Origin: Flammulina velutipes | Lineage: Eukaryota > Basidiomycota > Agaricomycetes > Agaricales > Physalacriaceae | Assembly (NCBI GenBank): GCA_011800155.1 | Contig: CM022373.1 | Span: forward strand, 62,001 to 126,000 | DNA length: 64,000 nt | Direction of reading: 5' to 3' | In this document: positions 31,495 through 44,878 of the stretch, piece by piece | How the letters are laid out: each line of letters starts with the position of its first letter | How positions within the stretch are numbered: the stretch's first letter is position 1 | Translations under genes and position numbers: made by a program | The notes under the pieces: model-generated | Database searches by the model: none | What the model saw: the letters and a program-made list of their open reading frames with translations, nothing else | What the model was told of the DNA's origin: nothing

Positions 31495-34400
31495 GCATCT
31501 GTAACACGCGTCAAAATCGAGTCTGATACCTCAGTGACGATAGATTTGTCGATAGAAGCACCCAAGACGCGACTAAGCCAGGAAAATGGGCGCGAGGTGA
31601 TTGAGATTGTGTCTGACACCGAAGATGAGGAGAAGGCAAACGAAGATGAAGCAGCTGGTAGCTCAGACTGGGATGAACAGGCGCAAGGCACGTCATTGCT
31701 ATCATATACAATGATCATCGTGACACTCATGACCGCGTTAGAACTGCTTAATCCTCGCCGATCATCCTCGCCGGTGCATGAACTAGGGAACTCCTCTGAC
31801 GTTTCCGAGGATCATCTTAGTGATTCAGACTCAGTGTCGGATATTGACCTTGCGGATGAGTTAGTACTGATAGCCGGAAAGTGTATGAATCCCTTACCCA
31901 TTGCATTTTGTATCTGACAAAGTCCCCGTAGCGGTGTTCCAAGATTCTCAAACCAATTGGCTAGACAGTGAAATACAATCGGAGGCATGGGAGAGACGAG
32001 ACCACGAGCTGATCAAGATAACACGAGAATGTGCCGTTCAACGTATTGAACGAATTACGGGAGACAAGCTACCTCTGTACTTCCCGATACCATCTGTTCG
32101 CACTGGCTATCTTTTCGATTTCCGAGATCCGAAATTCGATGATATGCGACTCTCTACTGGTGAAATAGCGACACCGGAAAGCCTGCTTCGAGACTCAGTA
32201 AGGATTTTTAGAACCATATTTTCCTCACTTACACTCGTGCTTAGGATCATGATTCCTGGCACGGACAGAAAGGAACGAATGATTCCACTCCGGAGGCATG
32301 GACACGACTATTCGAGAGCCCTGATGAACCAAATGCGTGGGAACAGAACTTGAAAGCTGTAGATCGAAAGATACAGCTTCGGCGATGCCGTCAATCATGC
32401 AGCGGGGCATTCGCATGTGACAAGATTGACTCTAGTCTTATACCCACGGAGCGTCGTGAACTAGATCCGGAAGCGTTCCAAGCCCTTCTTTCAGCAGTTG
32501 CTGAATCTCGACTAAAGGAAGCCGATACACCTGAGAAGAATGCTGTTATGTGAGTAAGCAGAATTCTCAGTAAACGACTAAGCTCACAATGATACAGTTT
32601 TTGGAATATCATCACTGAGAATGTCTGTCCCGCTCGAACAACTGATGGTGTTCCCTGTGACGGAAATCCCAAGATGCAGGCTCTTAAGGTTAGCGTGCAA
32701 TGTCAACTGTTTGTTCAATGTAACTTACCGATCATCCAGGCGTCGCGGAATGGCAAGGCGCACTATATTGTGTGCTCTCGTTACGCGGATGACCTTTCCG
32801 ACAAGCACATGCATTGCTCTATTCCTGAAAAGGTTGATGAACATTTGCTTCGGGAGCTTTTCGAAGGCAAACCACTTGGCAATATGAAGAACAGTTCATG
32901 TAGCAAGATCATATCTGCGCGTGTCGGCGCGCGCATCCCTCACTGCAGTAAGTAAAATATGGCATCAGGATTTACAGCCGTAATCTGATCATTGAATTCA
33001 GACTATCCACACAATAATGATGGTCGCAAAAGCCAGATGATCAAGGTCTCGTGTTCGGCGTATCGGACAATCTTTGTCCCTGTATTAGCATCTACAGACC
33101 GACGCTATCGTCTGGCACTTGTTGTACCAGACATCTCAAAGGCTCATAGTCACCCCGTTCTACCGTTCACAAAACCCACGTTGCCAATGAAGGAACTGTT
33201 CCGGAGATGTGTCAAAGCAAATGGTGCCCTAATTAGTACCGTGCAGTCTATTGACCGAGGTACGTATCTGTTTTTGATCTTTCGGAACAGTTTGCTTGAG
33301 CACAATTCAGCGCCAGCGACACGTTTGGTCACCGAAGGAAAGGACATATCAGTTATTCATCCAGCGATGCAATCCAAACGTATACGCCGGAAGATACTGC
33401 ACGAAGAACGCTTGAAAGAGTCACCCGCTGGACTCGGCATTGAAGGTGCGTATTATTTCTATGTAAGTCAGTATTATGGTAGCCTAAGTACACATAACGA
33501 AGGTGTAATTGACATATATCGATCTGATTCTACAAAACCAAGTGACCAACGCTACATTCATGGAGTAATGACAGGACCCACAGGTGGCACCCTGATATTC
33601 ACGGCAGTGCCATACCTCCTCAATCTGGTTCACTCAGCTTTTGGACTTCATATTGATACGACCTTCAAACGTGTTCGTGGAACACTCAAAGAATGGACAA
33701 TGGTAATCTGGTATGCGCCAGCTGATCGCGGTAAGTCAGCCATTCAAGTTTCTATTCTGTATCCTAATCTAAGTGCTTTTGTTAGTCGTCACCATTGGAC
33801 GTGTTTACACGGACAAAGCTGACCATGAGCATTACAAGACACTGTTTGATCGTTTGCGCCAGTTGGTGCTTGATCTAACGGGAAAACCTTTGTTGTTCAA
33901 ACGGCTTAGTCCCGAAGGTACCCTTCGGTCTCTCAATGTTGATCTCGAGCTTGCACAAGTAATCGGTGCTTGTACTTCATTTCTGGAAACAAATGATCCA
34001 AAGCATAGTGGTATCACAACGACTGACCCGCTTGAGCTTGCGAAGTATATTGTACGCGGATGTCATACCCATGTAAAGCGGTAAGTACTAAGAGTAATCC
34101 TGGTAGTTGTACTCGTTTACTGAACAAGCTCATAGTGGGGTTCTCGATCTCAAAGGCTCCGTGAACAGTGATGAATTTCATCGTCTGATGGAGTTCCCGT
34201 ATCTCAAGAATGATGAAGAGCTTAATATGTTTCGAAAATTCATCAAGGATTTGAATGTGAATAAAGTCACCCGTAAGTAGAATCTACCTTCATGCAAGCT
34301 TACTAAATCTTTCGCGGAAGGCTGGTGGAAGCATAAAGAGGATAATTCGTGGATTCTGCCCGCAATCATTCTCAGTCAATCAAAAATGGATCCAGATGAC

Positions 34401-36575
34401 TGGAAGACCACTGATGCTACCACAAATATTGGAGAAGCACAACATTCATGGTCGGTAGATCAAACAGGACTGCAACTATCATTGGTATCTGCGATCAAAG
34501 AGTATGTTTGTGTGTGCAACTATTCCGCATCTTTCTTACCATAGACTTAGAGCTGAGCGCGTGGATATCCGGGTGGCTGAGGAGATTCGGATGTCACTCT
34601 CCACTGGTGTTCTTCGAAATGAGAATAACTCTGTCTACCATCGCATGGGAAAAGCAATTCGACGGACTGATGCTCGGGTTGAGAAAGGAAAGCAAGCCAA
34701 GGCTTTTGATGACAAGCAGGAGCACTTGCAGAAGGAGATCGATGATGCAGCACAGGAGAAAAAGGCCGCTGATGATAGACTGAAGAAGGCCAAAGCAGCC
34801 AAAGCCTCTCAGAAGATTCCGGGACGTCGTCAGTACAAAGCTGAGTCAAGTTCATCAGGCAGAGTAAAAGGCAAGGGTACCGGTCGCAAAGAGAGTAGGC
34901 CATTTTTTCATGGCCGAAACACAGTGTGCTAATCAATATCTACTACAGAGCAAATGCCTTCGAACCAAGAAATGCAGTGGAAACAAGTTCCCACGGATAA
35001 CGTGCCTAATATGGACAAAAACGCGAACACGAGTATTGAACGTGCTGATACTCTGCTCAGTCCACATCCTCCGATCTCGCATCTCTCTACAGCTACCACT
35101 GTGGTACCCTCTTTCGAAATCCCATCTGTGAATCGTGATATTCAGGGTATCGTGGGAGCCGACATCAGCAATACAGCGCTGATGAACCCAGAGTGGTACG
35201 AGTATCCTCACCAACAACTCGATCCCAGCACTAGCTTTGACTTCAGTTCTCCAACTGTCATGGATTCATCAAATTTGATGAATGACTGGAGCATGCTGGA
35301 TAACTTCCTAGCACTTCATATTCCTCCTGTTCCTTCTAGCACAGACATCACATTTTCTGCCGCAATGGGAGAGCCTCTTTCCCTGCCCGAAGCTCTGGCG
35401 GCCTCTGTGGATTTACCCAAGGTCTCGCCTCTCCCCAGCCCCCCAGGAAACGTGACATTCAATCCGCGGAGTGTTGTCAAGCCCAGTTCGAGAAAGCGAG
35501 CACGAGATCAACTGGATGAGAATCAGATTCTTCCGGACAGGTTGAGGGCACGGAAGTGCTCGCGTTCTAGTTGAAGTCGTTACAGAAGATATGTATTGTA
35601 GACTCCGTGCTGACTAATGTCAAGAACACCCCATATCGTGCGTAGCCAATTAGGGAAGCTCAGCAATGGCATGAACATAGCTTATATACATTTGGCATAT
35701 TCGAAAAATTATGAATAGGGACATTGCATAATGTTTAACGTTCACCTAAGTGTGGCGCTCTAAGGTCCGGAACGGACCGAGTGCGGGTGTGAGGGGCTGA
35801 GTGTGGGTGTGACAACGTCAGCCCAACGTGAATGTGTATATAGTGGTTAATGCTCCTATCTGGGATTACCGAGTCCCTGGAGCAAGGTCTGGATATAGGC
35901 GAAGAAAGGGAGGTTGGAAGGTCTCCAGGATGCTATCGGTGCATCCACGACGTTGGCTCTGCCGTTAGCTTTGACCTGACGAGTCTACGGTCTATTAATG
36001 TAGGTGTATCTTCAGTCGGTAGACCGGCCATGGCGTCGTACAGAAGACGTCGCATTTTGAGTGCGACCTCTTGTATCGTATTTACGCGTATACATCGTCC
36101 ATTCTACACGCGTTCAAGGCCAAGTGTCTGAACGGTGAGCTAGGATGACGAGACGGTGATGGTAAGAGTACAAGTTGCCACTTTTGGCTTGCCTTCTTAC
36201 CATCACGTCCTCATTTCTGTTCTGTCGACCTAACTCTTGTCATCCTTGAATATACATCTTTTGACACCCCCATTGTTGCGTGTATCTACTCTTCGGTCGT
36301 ACGAAAGTAGTATCGCGTCTCCGAGCCTTCCGGTCTCCTTCTACCGTGCCCCAGCCGTTGTTTCTTCTGAGGTACGTTTAGTACCAAGTCGCGTCGTTCC
36401 GTAACCTCATACGCTATCGCTAGACAAGAACTCCATGAATCATTCAGCAAAGAAGACTCTGCGTCACATGCAACACTAAGTACTATCTCAGTTTGGATGG
36501 TGTATACGTTCACACGCGTCGTACTTGCCCTGCATTATCGCTATCGTCCTCTCATCTCCGAGCCCCACATCTGCC

Positions 36576-39314
36576 ATGCACAACTTGAAGTTCCTCAGGA
36601 TTCCAAGGAAACATTCCAGTCGTTCCGGCGCATCTCCTACAGTTGGGAGCGATAGTCGGGACAACGAGGACGCTGACGCTCTATACGATGATACTGGCCA
36701 CCATATCCCTGTAATCCATCCAGTACTTCCGGTCGTAGTCTCGGAAGACGCTCGCCTCTCTTCTGAACACGGGCCCTTGCCTCCTGCATCGGCGAAGAAT
36801 GGTAAGATCAGGGTATTGGATGGCTACAAAGACTGGCTAACTCTTCTTCTTCCAAGGTCGTGATAAATCCAACGCTGGCGCAAACATCCAGCTAGCCTGG
36901 AATGGCTTCCGGCTCGTTTCCAGAAACTTGGAACAGTTCCTTGACGGCACCCCGTTCAAAACGCCTATAGCGCTCCTCAACGCAATCATCAATATCGGAG
37001 ATGTACATCTTCAAATGCAAGCCAGAACGCCCCGCTAACATCTTCCCAGACCGTCGCCGCGAACAAAGATGGTGTACGCGACCTTGTGGATCGGACAAAG
37101 CATCGTCTGGAGATGATCAACGCTGCTTTGCTCAAAACCGAAAACCGTGTTGCGGCTGAACGAATTGAAAGGTTCAGCAGGTACGTGCTTTATGTTTTCG
37201 ATGTAAATGGTCACTGAGTGATCGATGCAGAGTTCTCATTGTACATGCAAACGAACTCGTCGGGCTGCTAACTCGGTCTCTCTCAAGACGGATTTGGGAG
37301 AGCGACGAAGATGTCGAAAAAGTCAAGGAAATCTTCATTCATATCGATGAATGCGCAAAGGATTTCCATGTACGTATATATACAACTCTCGTTCCAAGTT
37401 TCTGCGACTGATATATTGCCTGGTTTCCAGATCGACATCTCTCTGCAAATTGAAAGGCAAACGACAGCCATCTTCGAATCCATCCGGCAGCTGCAGCTTT
37501 CCACATGGCCCCGTTCTCGACAAGCTGTCTACAACGCCGACATTGACTCTACTCTCACTCGTAGACAGTGTACGCCAGGAACTCGCACAGCTATCATTGA
37601 TACCATACTCGAATGGACAAAAGACAACTCCAGCGCACCCATATACTGGTTAAATGGCCTAGCAGGAACAGGAAAGTCCACAATCGCATACACAATCTGC
37701 AAACTCGTCGATAATCCCAAAGATAACATCCTTCTCGCATCCTTCTTCTGCTCCCGACAGATCGAAGATGCTCGACGGCGGAAACACATCATCCCCACCA
37801 TCGTATACCAGCTCGCGCGCCGTTCGCGCTCTTATGCCGGGCTCCTCATGGAAGCTGATTTTGACGCGGTCGACTCGTCAAAGAGGCATATGCAAGAGCT
37901 GTTGGTAGATCCATGGATCAAATCGATAGACGAGCGTCTGCCCGACCTCCCGCCCCGACTTGTCGTTATCGATGCGTTAGATGAGTGCGAGGAAGGCTAC
38001 GAGTTCTTGAGAGAGCTCCTGGATGTCGTTCAGAGAGGGGGGTTACCGGGACTCAAGTTCCTTGTGACCAGCCGTCCGGACCCAAAGATCGTCGCACAAT
38101 GCGATGGTTTCGCGCCGGACGCTGTGTGCTATCTCCACGAGGTCGATACCAAGGACGTCCAGGCGGATGTTCGAACGTTCCTGACGAAGGAACTTCCAGC
38201 CCTTCGTCAAAAGCCTCAATTCGAAGAGCTCGTCGAACAGGCTGGTGGTCTGTTCATCTATGCCGCTACTGCTGTCAGGTTCATACTGCCTGACAAACTC
38301 TCGGAGAAAGAGCAGGAGGCTCAGTTAAAGGTGTTGCTGAAAGCACAGCCCGTCCGTGGATCGAAGGACGCCAACCCATTCTTGCTGGATGATCTCTACC
38401 GTGGGGTCCTACGGGAAGGGCTTCTCATCTCTCACGGGGAGACGATCTGGCATCGCCGCTTGTCCATCCTTCATACTATCCTCCGCGTCGATGCACCAGT
38501 GACTTGTATGGTCATCAGCGGACTATTCTGCTTGAATGACACAGCGGATGTCGACGAAGAGATGGTGCGACACGTCGTCGATGGCTTACATTCCTTCCTC
38601 TATATATCGCGCGATGACGGCTGCATCTACTGGTACCACCAATCTTTCTACGACCTGATGAGCGATGACGAACGGGCTTGCATCACTTTGGATGATGGTT
38701 CGTCGTCTACGATTGGCCGATACAACGCTCCCACTCAGAGTCCAATCATCCTCCGCGCCTGCCTGCATATCATGCGCAGTTACCTGGAAGACCCCGTTTT
38801 GGCCGAGGAACAGTTCAAAATGTTCTCTCAAATCGTCGAGCAGTCATCCAGCCATGGCACGCCACTAGCCTGGTTGGCGTTCAACTTTCGCAAGCTACCG
38901 GAATCGCAGCGGTATGCGAACAATGTCCTGAAATACGCTTGCGAAAACTGGGTGTCCTATCTAGTTGACATCCCATACCACGCGGATTTGCACTTCGTGT
39001 ACAACGATGTCATCAACTTCGTGCATTCTCCCAAGGTGTTGTCCTATATCGACACCAACCCTGACCGGTCTATCGCCTGCGGCATGTTCGATGCAGTCAT
39101 GGGTTGGATCTGTTGGTTTCACCGCTGTGTGGAGAAGGGTGAGCATTTACATAGGAAGTTCTCTCCCATCCCATATTCTGCGCACATACCAGAAGGGGGA
39201 GAAGATGACCGGATGAAATCACATCAGCTCGATGCTCTGATTCTTCAACTCAAGACTTTCGACTCCACAGTCATTGCTTCGATAGCCTGTAGTTGGACAA
39301 CACGGAATGCGTAG
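36576..39314 (+). CDS. NACHT-domain STAND protein (intact copy N3)
   Basis: Five exons (36576-36801, 36857-37002, 37050-37180, 37231-37369, 37431-39314) join to 841 residues. The N-terminal ~200 residues are helical and include DLVDRTKHRLEMINAALLK and the segment EKVKEIFIHIDECAKDFH. The NACHT NTPase follows with Walker A GLAGTGKSTIA near residue 290, FFCSRQIEDA, and Walker B LVVIDALDEC near 385, then LKFLVTSRPDP and a winged-helix-like region (YRGVLREGL…). No WD40, ankyrin or TPR repeats are visible in the last ~250 residues. STAND proteins are signal-driven NTPase switches in fungal immunity-like and incompatibility systems; the specific role here is unknown. Two broken paralogs are in the window. 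Confidence 0.88.
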
Positions 39315-39789
39315 ATAGAACACAAGTTGTTCATACATACAAATTACTAGTAGTATACTACTCGTGGCTGTCTCGCATCCACGACATCTGAACTTCAAAA
39401 GATAAAGGTCGGTGTCCGAGTCGGCGAATCATAGAATGATAAGAGCATACTACTCCTGCGGTCTCATTGACATGGGTATCCTCAAAGGTGGGAACGTCAT
39501 CCTATCCATACGGAGAAACGATATGGTTGAGCGCACTCAGGTTTATGCAAATGTCATACTGCTGAGTGAAGGAGATATGAACGCTAGAGCCTCTCCCAGG
39601 CCAAGAGAGGCTCTTGAAAGACGTATCGAGGAGTGATATACACGCGCTCCAATGCGAACGACGTCGTATGAAGCGCTGCCTCGTCTGGATCCATCAGTCC
39701 ATCCCATTATGTATTAGGACTCAAGTCAGAATGCCCCAGGCCCAAGCAACTCCCACTCAGTACATTCAGCTAGGTTGGCACTCACAGGC
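39315..39789. other. Intergenic between NACHT N3 and dynamin relic
   Basis: 3' region of the NACHT gene; no gene or repeat recognised. Confidence 0.4.
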
Positions 39790-41770
39790 CTTCGGGATGC
39801 TTCCATGACTCCAGCACCGACGCTGGGTCCCTTTTTGGCAAGGACGGTCGAGTTAGATCCTGGTGTGCGTGAACGATAGTGTATTATTGAAACAGACCGG
39901 GTATCGGAGGCACCGTTCGTGCTTGTCGTATCCTGGGAAGATGCATCGTTGTCGTCTTCGTTTGATGACGTAATGCCATTGAAGGGCTCAGTGGATCAAG
40001 GCTGCAAGATGGTTAGCGAAGGCGCTCAATGTCACAAAAAATGACTTACTCGAGGCGCCTGCGGTCGTCGCTGGGGTTGACAATCCTGATACGAATGCTG
40101 GGTGCCTGGCGCTGATGTACGCTGCCTGGATCTGTATCAAGCTTTGCATGTACTCGGACGTTGGGTTCAAGCGTTCTCGTAGCAGCTCAGAGACGGTCTC
40201 GACGAGCTGGGCATGCAGCCGAGGGAAACGTTGGAGTTCCTACAATCTACCGTAAGTTGGCTTCCAAACAAGAAAAGAGATATTACTGACTAAGCTTGTG
40301 CAGTGATGACAGATCTTGACGAGCTCGAAGGCAATTTCTGAGACGAAGAGACTAGGCCGAGGGCCAGTAGAGTTTCGGATAGCTGTCCTGATATCCTGGT
40401 CAACCGGATTGCCCGTAGACTCGATAGACGAGAGCACAGTGCCGAAGATGTCGTTGAAAATGTAGTAGATGCGCGCGCCGCCGGAAATTTCCTTCGTAAA
40501 GATGTCGATGTTCGTCCCTCTATTGACGACACGAAGCCACGAGCGAACTGGGTCGTCAGGCGGAGGGCGAGGGCGCTCTTGTGGTTGGGATCGCCATAGA
40601 GAGCGGAGTCGCCAAAGGAGTTGAGTTCTTGCTGCGCTTGGCCCATGAGGGTGTTTAGCCGCGCCTTCATGTCTGGCAGCTTTTCTCGGATATGGTTGAG
40701 AACGACCTAGATGTAACTTGTTTAGCGAGATAAAAAAGAAAAGAAAGCGGGACGCACTTGATTGAGAGTTTTGGCGAGTTCCGTTCTTATGTGCGATATT
40801 CCTGTACGCTGCATGGGTCCAGAAGAATCCTGTCTCCTGGTCCACCGCCTCCTGCACGTTCTTCTCCGACTTGATGTCCTGCTGGCTACGGTTGACGACA
40901 CCAATGAAGCCAAACTTCAATGGATAGACCCGCCTGGTCAGCGTCTGTTCCGGCATACACGAGGTCGAGCTTGATGAGAATGCCAGTAGTACGTCGACCT
41001 TGGAAATTTATGCCGCGCGCGGGCTTTAGGGATACAGAGTTGGCGAGATCAACGTCCGCGGGGAGTGCGAGGACGACACTATTGGGATTGGAGATGTAGT
41101 CGAGGACGAAGGACCGAATTTGGCGTTCGATATCACTTGGCTGGTCGCCTACATGGATCTGTCTCTAGTAAGCATGTGTTGTTCTGCCTGAGAAGTCAAA
41201 AAGACGCACATCCACCAACGTCGGGTCCAGCACATTCGGGCCATATATTTTCCAGCTTGTTGACGCCGTTGTTCTGGCCCGGGACGCGAGAATCCTCTTG
41301 AAGATCTTCCTGCTGATTTTTCTGAAGTCCGTACAGTGTTTGTCGGTGCGCAAGAACTGGCCCTATTCCGTAGACGTCTGGGTCATATTAACCGGCGCAG
41401 GCGTGCGTGAGTGAGCAAGTGCATGTCGTGTTACAATTGCAGAGGCTTGAGGGAGAGCGTCGCGCGCCCACCCATCCTATGGAGACGTCAACTTTGAAGA
41501 CACTAGTTTCCTGGTAAAATCTGAATCGCGTCAGCTGGGAGCACTGCGTCACAGATAGATACGTACCGGGACGACGAGTGGGATGGCCAACCTCTCAATG
41601 GACAATTTCGGTGAAAGCATCCGTCTGGCCATGGAGGTCCAAGAGGAAAGTCCGGGCCATATCGGCCCGCAATTCCCTTCTCGACTCTTCAAGCTCAAGT
41701 TTGGACTCGCCGGGAAAGAAGTTTCGCCTCTGCACTGATAACCACTCCACATTAATTATACCACGCACAC
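39790..41770 (-). pseudogene. Decayed dynamin-like GTPase (copy 1)
   Basis: On the minus strand the dynamin order is visible: GVNKLENIWPECAGPDV, VGDQPSDIERQIRSFVLDYIS, then a GTP-base-binding motif altered to IKLDLVYAGTDAD, VYPLKFGFIGVVNRSQQDI (in another frame), AYRNIAHKNGT, LPDMKARLNTLMGQAQQEL, TNIDIFTKEISGGARIYYIF and ELQRFPRLHAQLVE. There are at least two frameshifts, internal stops and a deletion in the stalk region, and I could not find a clean P-loop. It is a relic of a Vps1/Dnm1/Mx-like membrane-remodelling GTPase. Confidence 0.82.
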
Positions 41771-41823
41771 TTTCGCTGCGAGAAGTAGGCCATAATAATT
41801 GCCACACGCCTGCCCGCTCGCTA

Positions 41824-43048
41824 CTATTCATTAGGGGGCTTATCATCGAGATCCCTCGTTTTGACCCCATCCTTAACCCTCCATCTAAGGCCTTCATCCT
41901 CATGAACACTTTCATCCTCGTAATAAAAGAGATCCAGTACATGCGCAGGAAGTTTCCGAAGTCTCTGATTCACGGACCGCCACATGCTTGCGCCACCTCC
42001 TTCTTCTCGAACGAACCGCTCACGGAATTCATTGCTCAGTGGCGTAGAGGCCCGATGCCAAAATTTTTCGTACCCATCGTGTCTGCCCAAGACCAAACGG
42101 ATGTCTTTGTGGAAATCCATCTGAGCGGCGCTACCGTTCCATCGTTCTTCAATGGGCTTATCGACCCTGTCTGAGGAAGCGAAACCCCAGTCTATAAGGA
42201 CTGGTGAATCCCCTGGAGAGCGTAGAATGATGTTTCCGAGGTGTATGTCGCCGTGAGTGACTCCGTAGCGGCGAAGCTTCCTGCCGAGAGCCAGGACTCG
42301 TTGGGAAATAACTTCTGCTTCCTCGACAGATATGTCGACCCCTACACGGATAGAGTCCATGACACGTCCAGGGATGTATTCGAGCAGCATCCCCTGGACA
42401 TTATCTATAGCTGGATGACTTTGCCCTGGCGACGGGGACATACGGATGAGGGCCTGTCCATAGAATTTTGGAACCAAGCCTAAATTCTGCGCCTCGGTAA
42501 GATGAGAGTAGGCGGTTGCCTCTCGTTTGTGGAACCAATTAAGATTCTTCCACCAGCAAAGCTCCCTGTGTACGAACGCGTCGGAATCTTCGTCGGGTTC
42601 AAGGTGGGAACCGTGAGTCTCAAAGTACTTGTGTACTTCCACTTGGAACTTGTGCTCTCCGTCCTCGGACCAAGGGGCGTCGCTATATTTGTAGCCAAAT
42701 CTTCTGTCGGCCAACTTGAGGATGAGCCTATTAGGGAGAAGGGCTGAGTTCCCAGGACCTATCTCCACAAGGAGTGTAACGGAGTTCGTGAACGGTTGAA
42801 AGGCCTTCAGTATTCGGGCCTCGACAACGGAACGACTGCTTGGTATAGACAAGCGTAAAGTTTGGTTTTGTGAATATGGTCCAGCTCTATTTCATGTACA
42901 GTGAGTTGACATGAAGTGTGGCGCTCCCACTGACCTGAACCAGGAACTTCCCTCTGTCTCTGCGTAATGGCTGAATTGACGTGCAATCGTCTGAGAAAGA
43001 TTGAGGAAACGAATGGAAGTACATGAAAAGACTCACTCTCAGCTTCAT
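41824..43048 (-). CDS. Kinase-like (APH/choline-kinase-fold) protein, paralog 1
   Basis: Three exons (43048-43037, 42990-42935, 42886-41824) join to 376 residues; the start is the 12-nt first exon (M-K-L-R). The kinase-like fold is shown by KLADRRFGYK, then LLEYIPGRVMDSI, the catalytic loop VTHGDIHLGNIIL (HxDxxxxN) and LIDWGFAS in the DFG position, as in APH-type and small fungal kinase families. The C-terminal ~80 residues are charged. The substrate (protein or small molecule) cannot be told. A close paralog is at 47340-48588 with the same exon plan, and each has a dynamin relic nearby. Confidence 0.72.
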
Positions 43049-43389
43049 GTTGTATTCGGTTTCGATGAGTGTAACGAAACGAGCTCCGGGAAAAGCCGGA
43101 ACCTGATCGTTGCGGGTTTATGAATGTTGGACGTTGGACGTTGAGCGCTGGAGCGTTGAGCACAGGCAATTCATTGTGTGTCCGTCTCAGCAGAACGTAG
43201 TGTATGTCTGCATTACGACAAAATATATTACATCGTCTAAGGGAGTTAACAATGTACTGTAAGAGGCTGCGAGGATGGAACCAATCCCCAGCGATCTATT
43301 CTCGACGAGGTAGGTCGAGTGTCGGAAGCACTCATCATGCGCATTGTATCTCCGAGAGTCTTCTTTGTTCGACGAAGGCTCGTCAACGA
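43049..43389. other. Upstream of the kinase-like gene
   Basis: Contains a short gttggacgttggacgttgag-type repeat at 43125-43150. No gene recognised. Confidence 0.4.
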
Positions 43390-44810
43390 AGGCGAGCAAT
43401 ATGCCAAAGAACGACGTACTCGATGTGCTTCATGTCTTTCCTATGGTACGACACCATTGCAAAGCTTCGAGTGTACTCGGCCGTTGAGTTCAGGTAACAT
43501 GGTACGGACGATGATACCAGGCGAAATGCCAGTAGAGTTTTAAATGGCCATCCTGACATGATAGTCGGCAAGATTTCTAGTAGATCGATAGACGAGGGCG
43601 TAGTGCCACGATGTCGTTGAAGACGCTGTAGATGCGCGCGTCGCTGATACGTTTCTTCGTGGAGATGTCGACATTGGTCCCTTCTATTTGACGATACAAA
43701 ATCGCGAGGGGTCGCCAAGCAGAGAACGAGGATGTTGTCTTTGCAATTGTTAAAGAGCGCCCAGCTACCAAAGGAATCAAGTTATTGGTCCATGGGGATG
43801 TTGGAACGATCTGGCAGTTTTCTAGGATATGGGGACGATGGAGCAGAGCCTGGACAAAACTTGGTTGAACGGCGGAATAGAGATGAAAAAGAAGGCAGGA
43901 CACACCTTGTCGATATATGTTCCTATGCGCACAGAAACAGTCTGTCTACTCGTAAGCGTTCTTCTCCTTGAGGCTGTCCTACCGGAATCCAGGTTGTCCG
44001 TACGCTGATGATGTCCAGCAAGTCGGTGTCACTGCCCATAAGGTCGAGCTTGTTCAGAATGTCGATATTGGTTCGTCCTTGGGTGCCCAGATTCCCAACT
44101 CTATACATGCTTGGGAGTTTCAAGCGTAGTAGAGATTGCGAGGACAGCGTCGTTGGAGATGTAGCCGACGACAAGGAATCGGATTTTGAGCTGGATATGG
44201 GATTGCGAATAGCCTGTGTTCAGTTAGCATACATTCTCTGCCTGACAAATAGCGACCGCGCACACCTGGCAGATCGTCCACCACACTGAAACTGGCAATC
44301 CTGAGATGCCCTTGTCCTGGCCTTCGACACGGAAGTCTCCTGCTAACTCCGTTCGCAAAATGAGTGTCGGTGCCTATCAGCTGGCCACACTTTCTGGAAA
44401 TTCCGGTGCATAATGGAAGAGATTCAGCTAGTCACATCCCACTAGTCTCTGGAGACATAAGCTTTGTGTCGACACCATAAAAGCGACGTACATCGTGACA
44501 CTCCAGGCCGATTGACTTCCAACGTCGACGAGCTGGAAGGATGGCATCACAGAGAAAGGCACACTACGACGAGTTGGGGTATATGCAGTCCTCGTTCTAA
44601 GCGTGTTGTCCTGCCCGCATCGCTGAAGCTGGTGAATATCCTTTGTGTGCGTTGGAAGGAAAGAGATTTGATCCGGGCCGAAACGGCCCTCGTACGAAAT
44701 TCAATGACATCTCTCCTCAAATCGAACTCTCATCGGGAAACAAGCCTCTACGCTTCTATTCATTCATCTTTGGAAATGATCACTGGCGATGGGCGAAAGG
44801 GAAATGTCCG
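43390..44810 (-). pseudogene. Decayed dynamin-like GTPase (copy 2)
   Basis: On the minus strand, fragments line up with copy 1: a ruined P-loop VDVGSQSAWSVTM (expected VGSQSxGKSS), TNIDILNKLDLMGSDTDLLDI and GTNVDISTKKRISDARIYSVFND. Frames are broken throughout and the stalk region is mostly missing. It is more decayed than copy 1. Confidence 0.7.
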
Positions 44811-44878
44811 GCTATGTCAGTATAAACGGCCTATCTATCGTAAGGAATAATTACGAATGTGTATTCAAAATGGATTTC

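Larger units (their letters stand above)
29732..35574 (+). pseudogene. MULE-like transposase gene, interrupted
   Basis: The gene starts at ATG 29732 (MLPPEIDNDTLLNTL), first intron 29810-29865, and runs through many short exons to the stop at 35572-35574. A Cys/His region (CPARTTDGVPCDG…HYIVCSRY…HMHC) near 32.6-32.8 kb resembles the DNA-binding zinc finger of such transposases. The DDE core is suggested by FGLHIDTTFKRVRGTLKEWT and VYTDKADHEHYKTLF at 33.6-33.9 kb. A Lys/Glu coiled-coil-like stretch (34.7-34.8 kb) and a Ser/Pro-rich tail with a basic RKRARDQ segment follow. The second exon is broken by the foldback insertion at 30034-31494, so the copy is probably inactive unless that insert is spliced out. 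Confidence 0.6.
29489..35855 (+). mobile_element. MULE-like DNA transposon
   Basis: The element is ~6.4 kb, including a nested 1.46-kb insertion. It is flanked by the 10-bp duplication CTATCTGGGA (29479-29488, 35856-35865). The paralogous repeat at about 13190 has this site once, without the element. Imperfect inverted ends contain ACCACTCTATACACATTCA on the left and its near complement (gaatgtgtatatagtggt) on the right, with CACACCCACAC repeats just inside both ends. A 9-11 bp duplication and a central DDE-type transposase fit Mutator-like elements. Confidence 0.75.
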
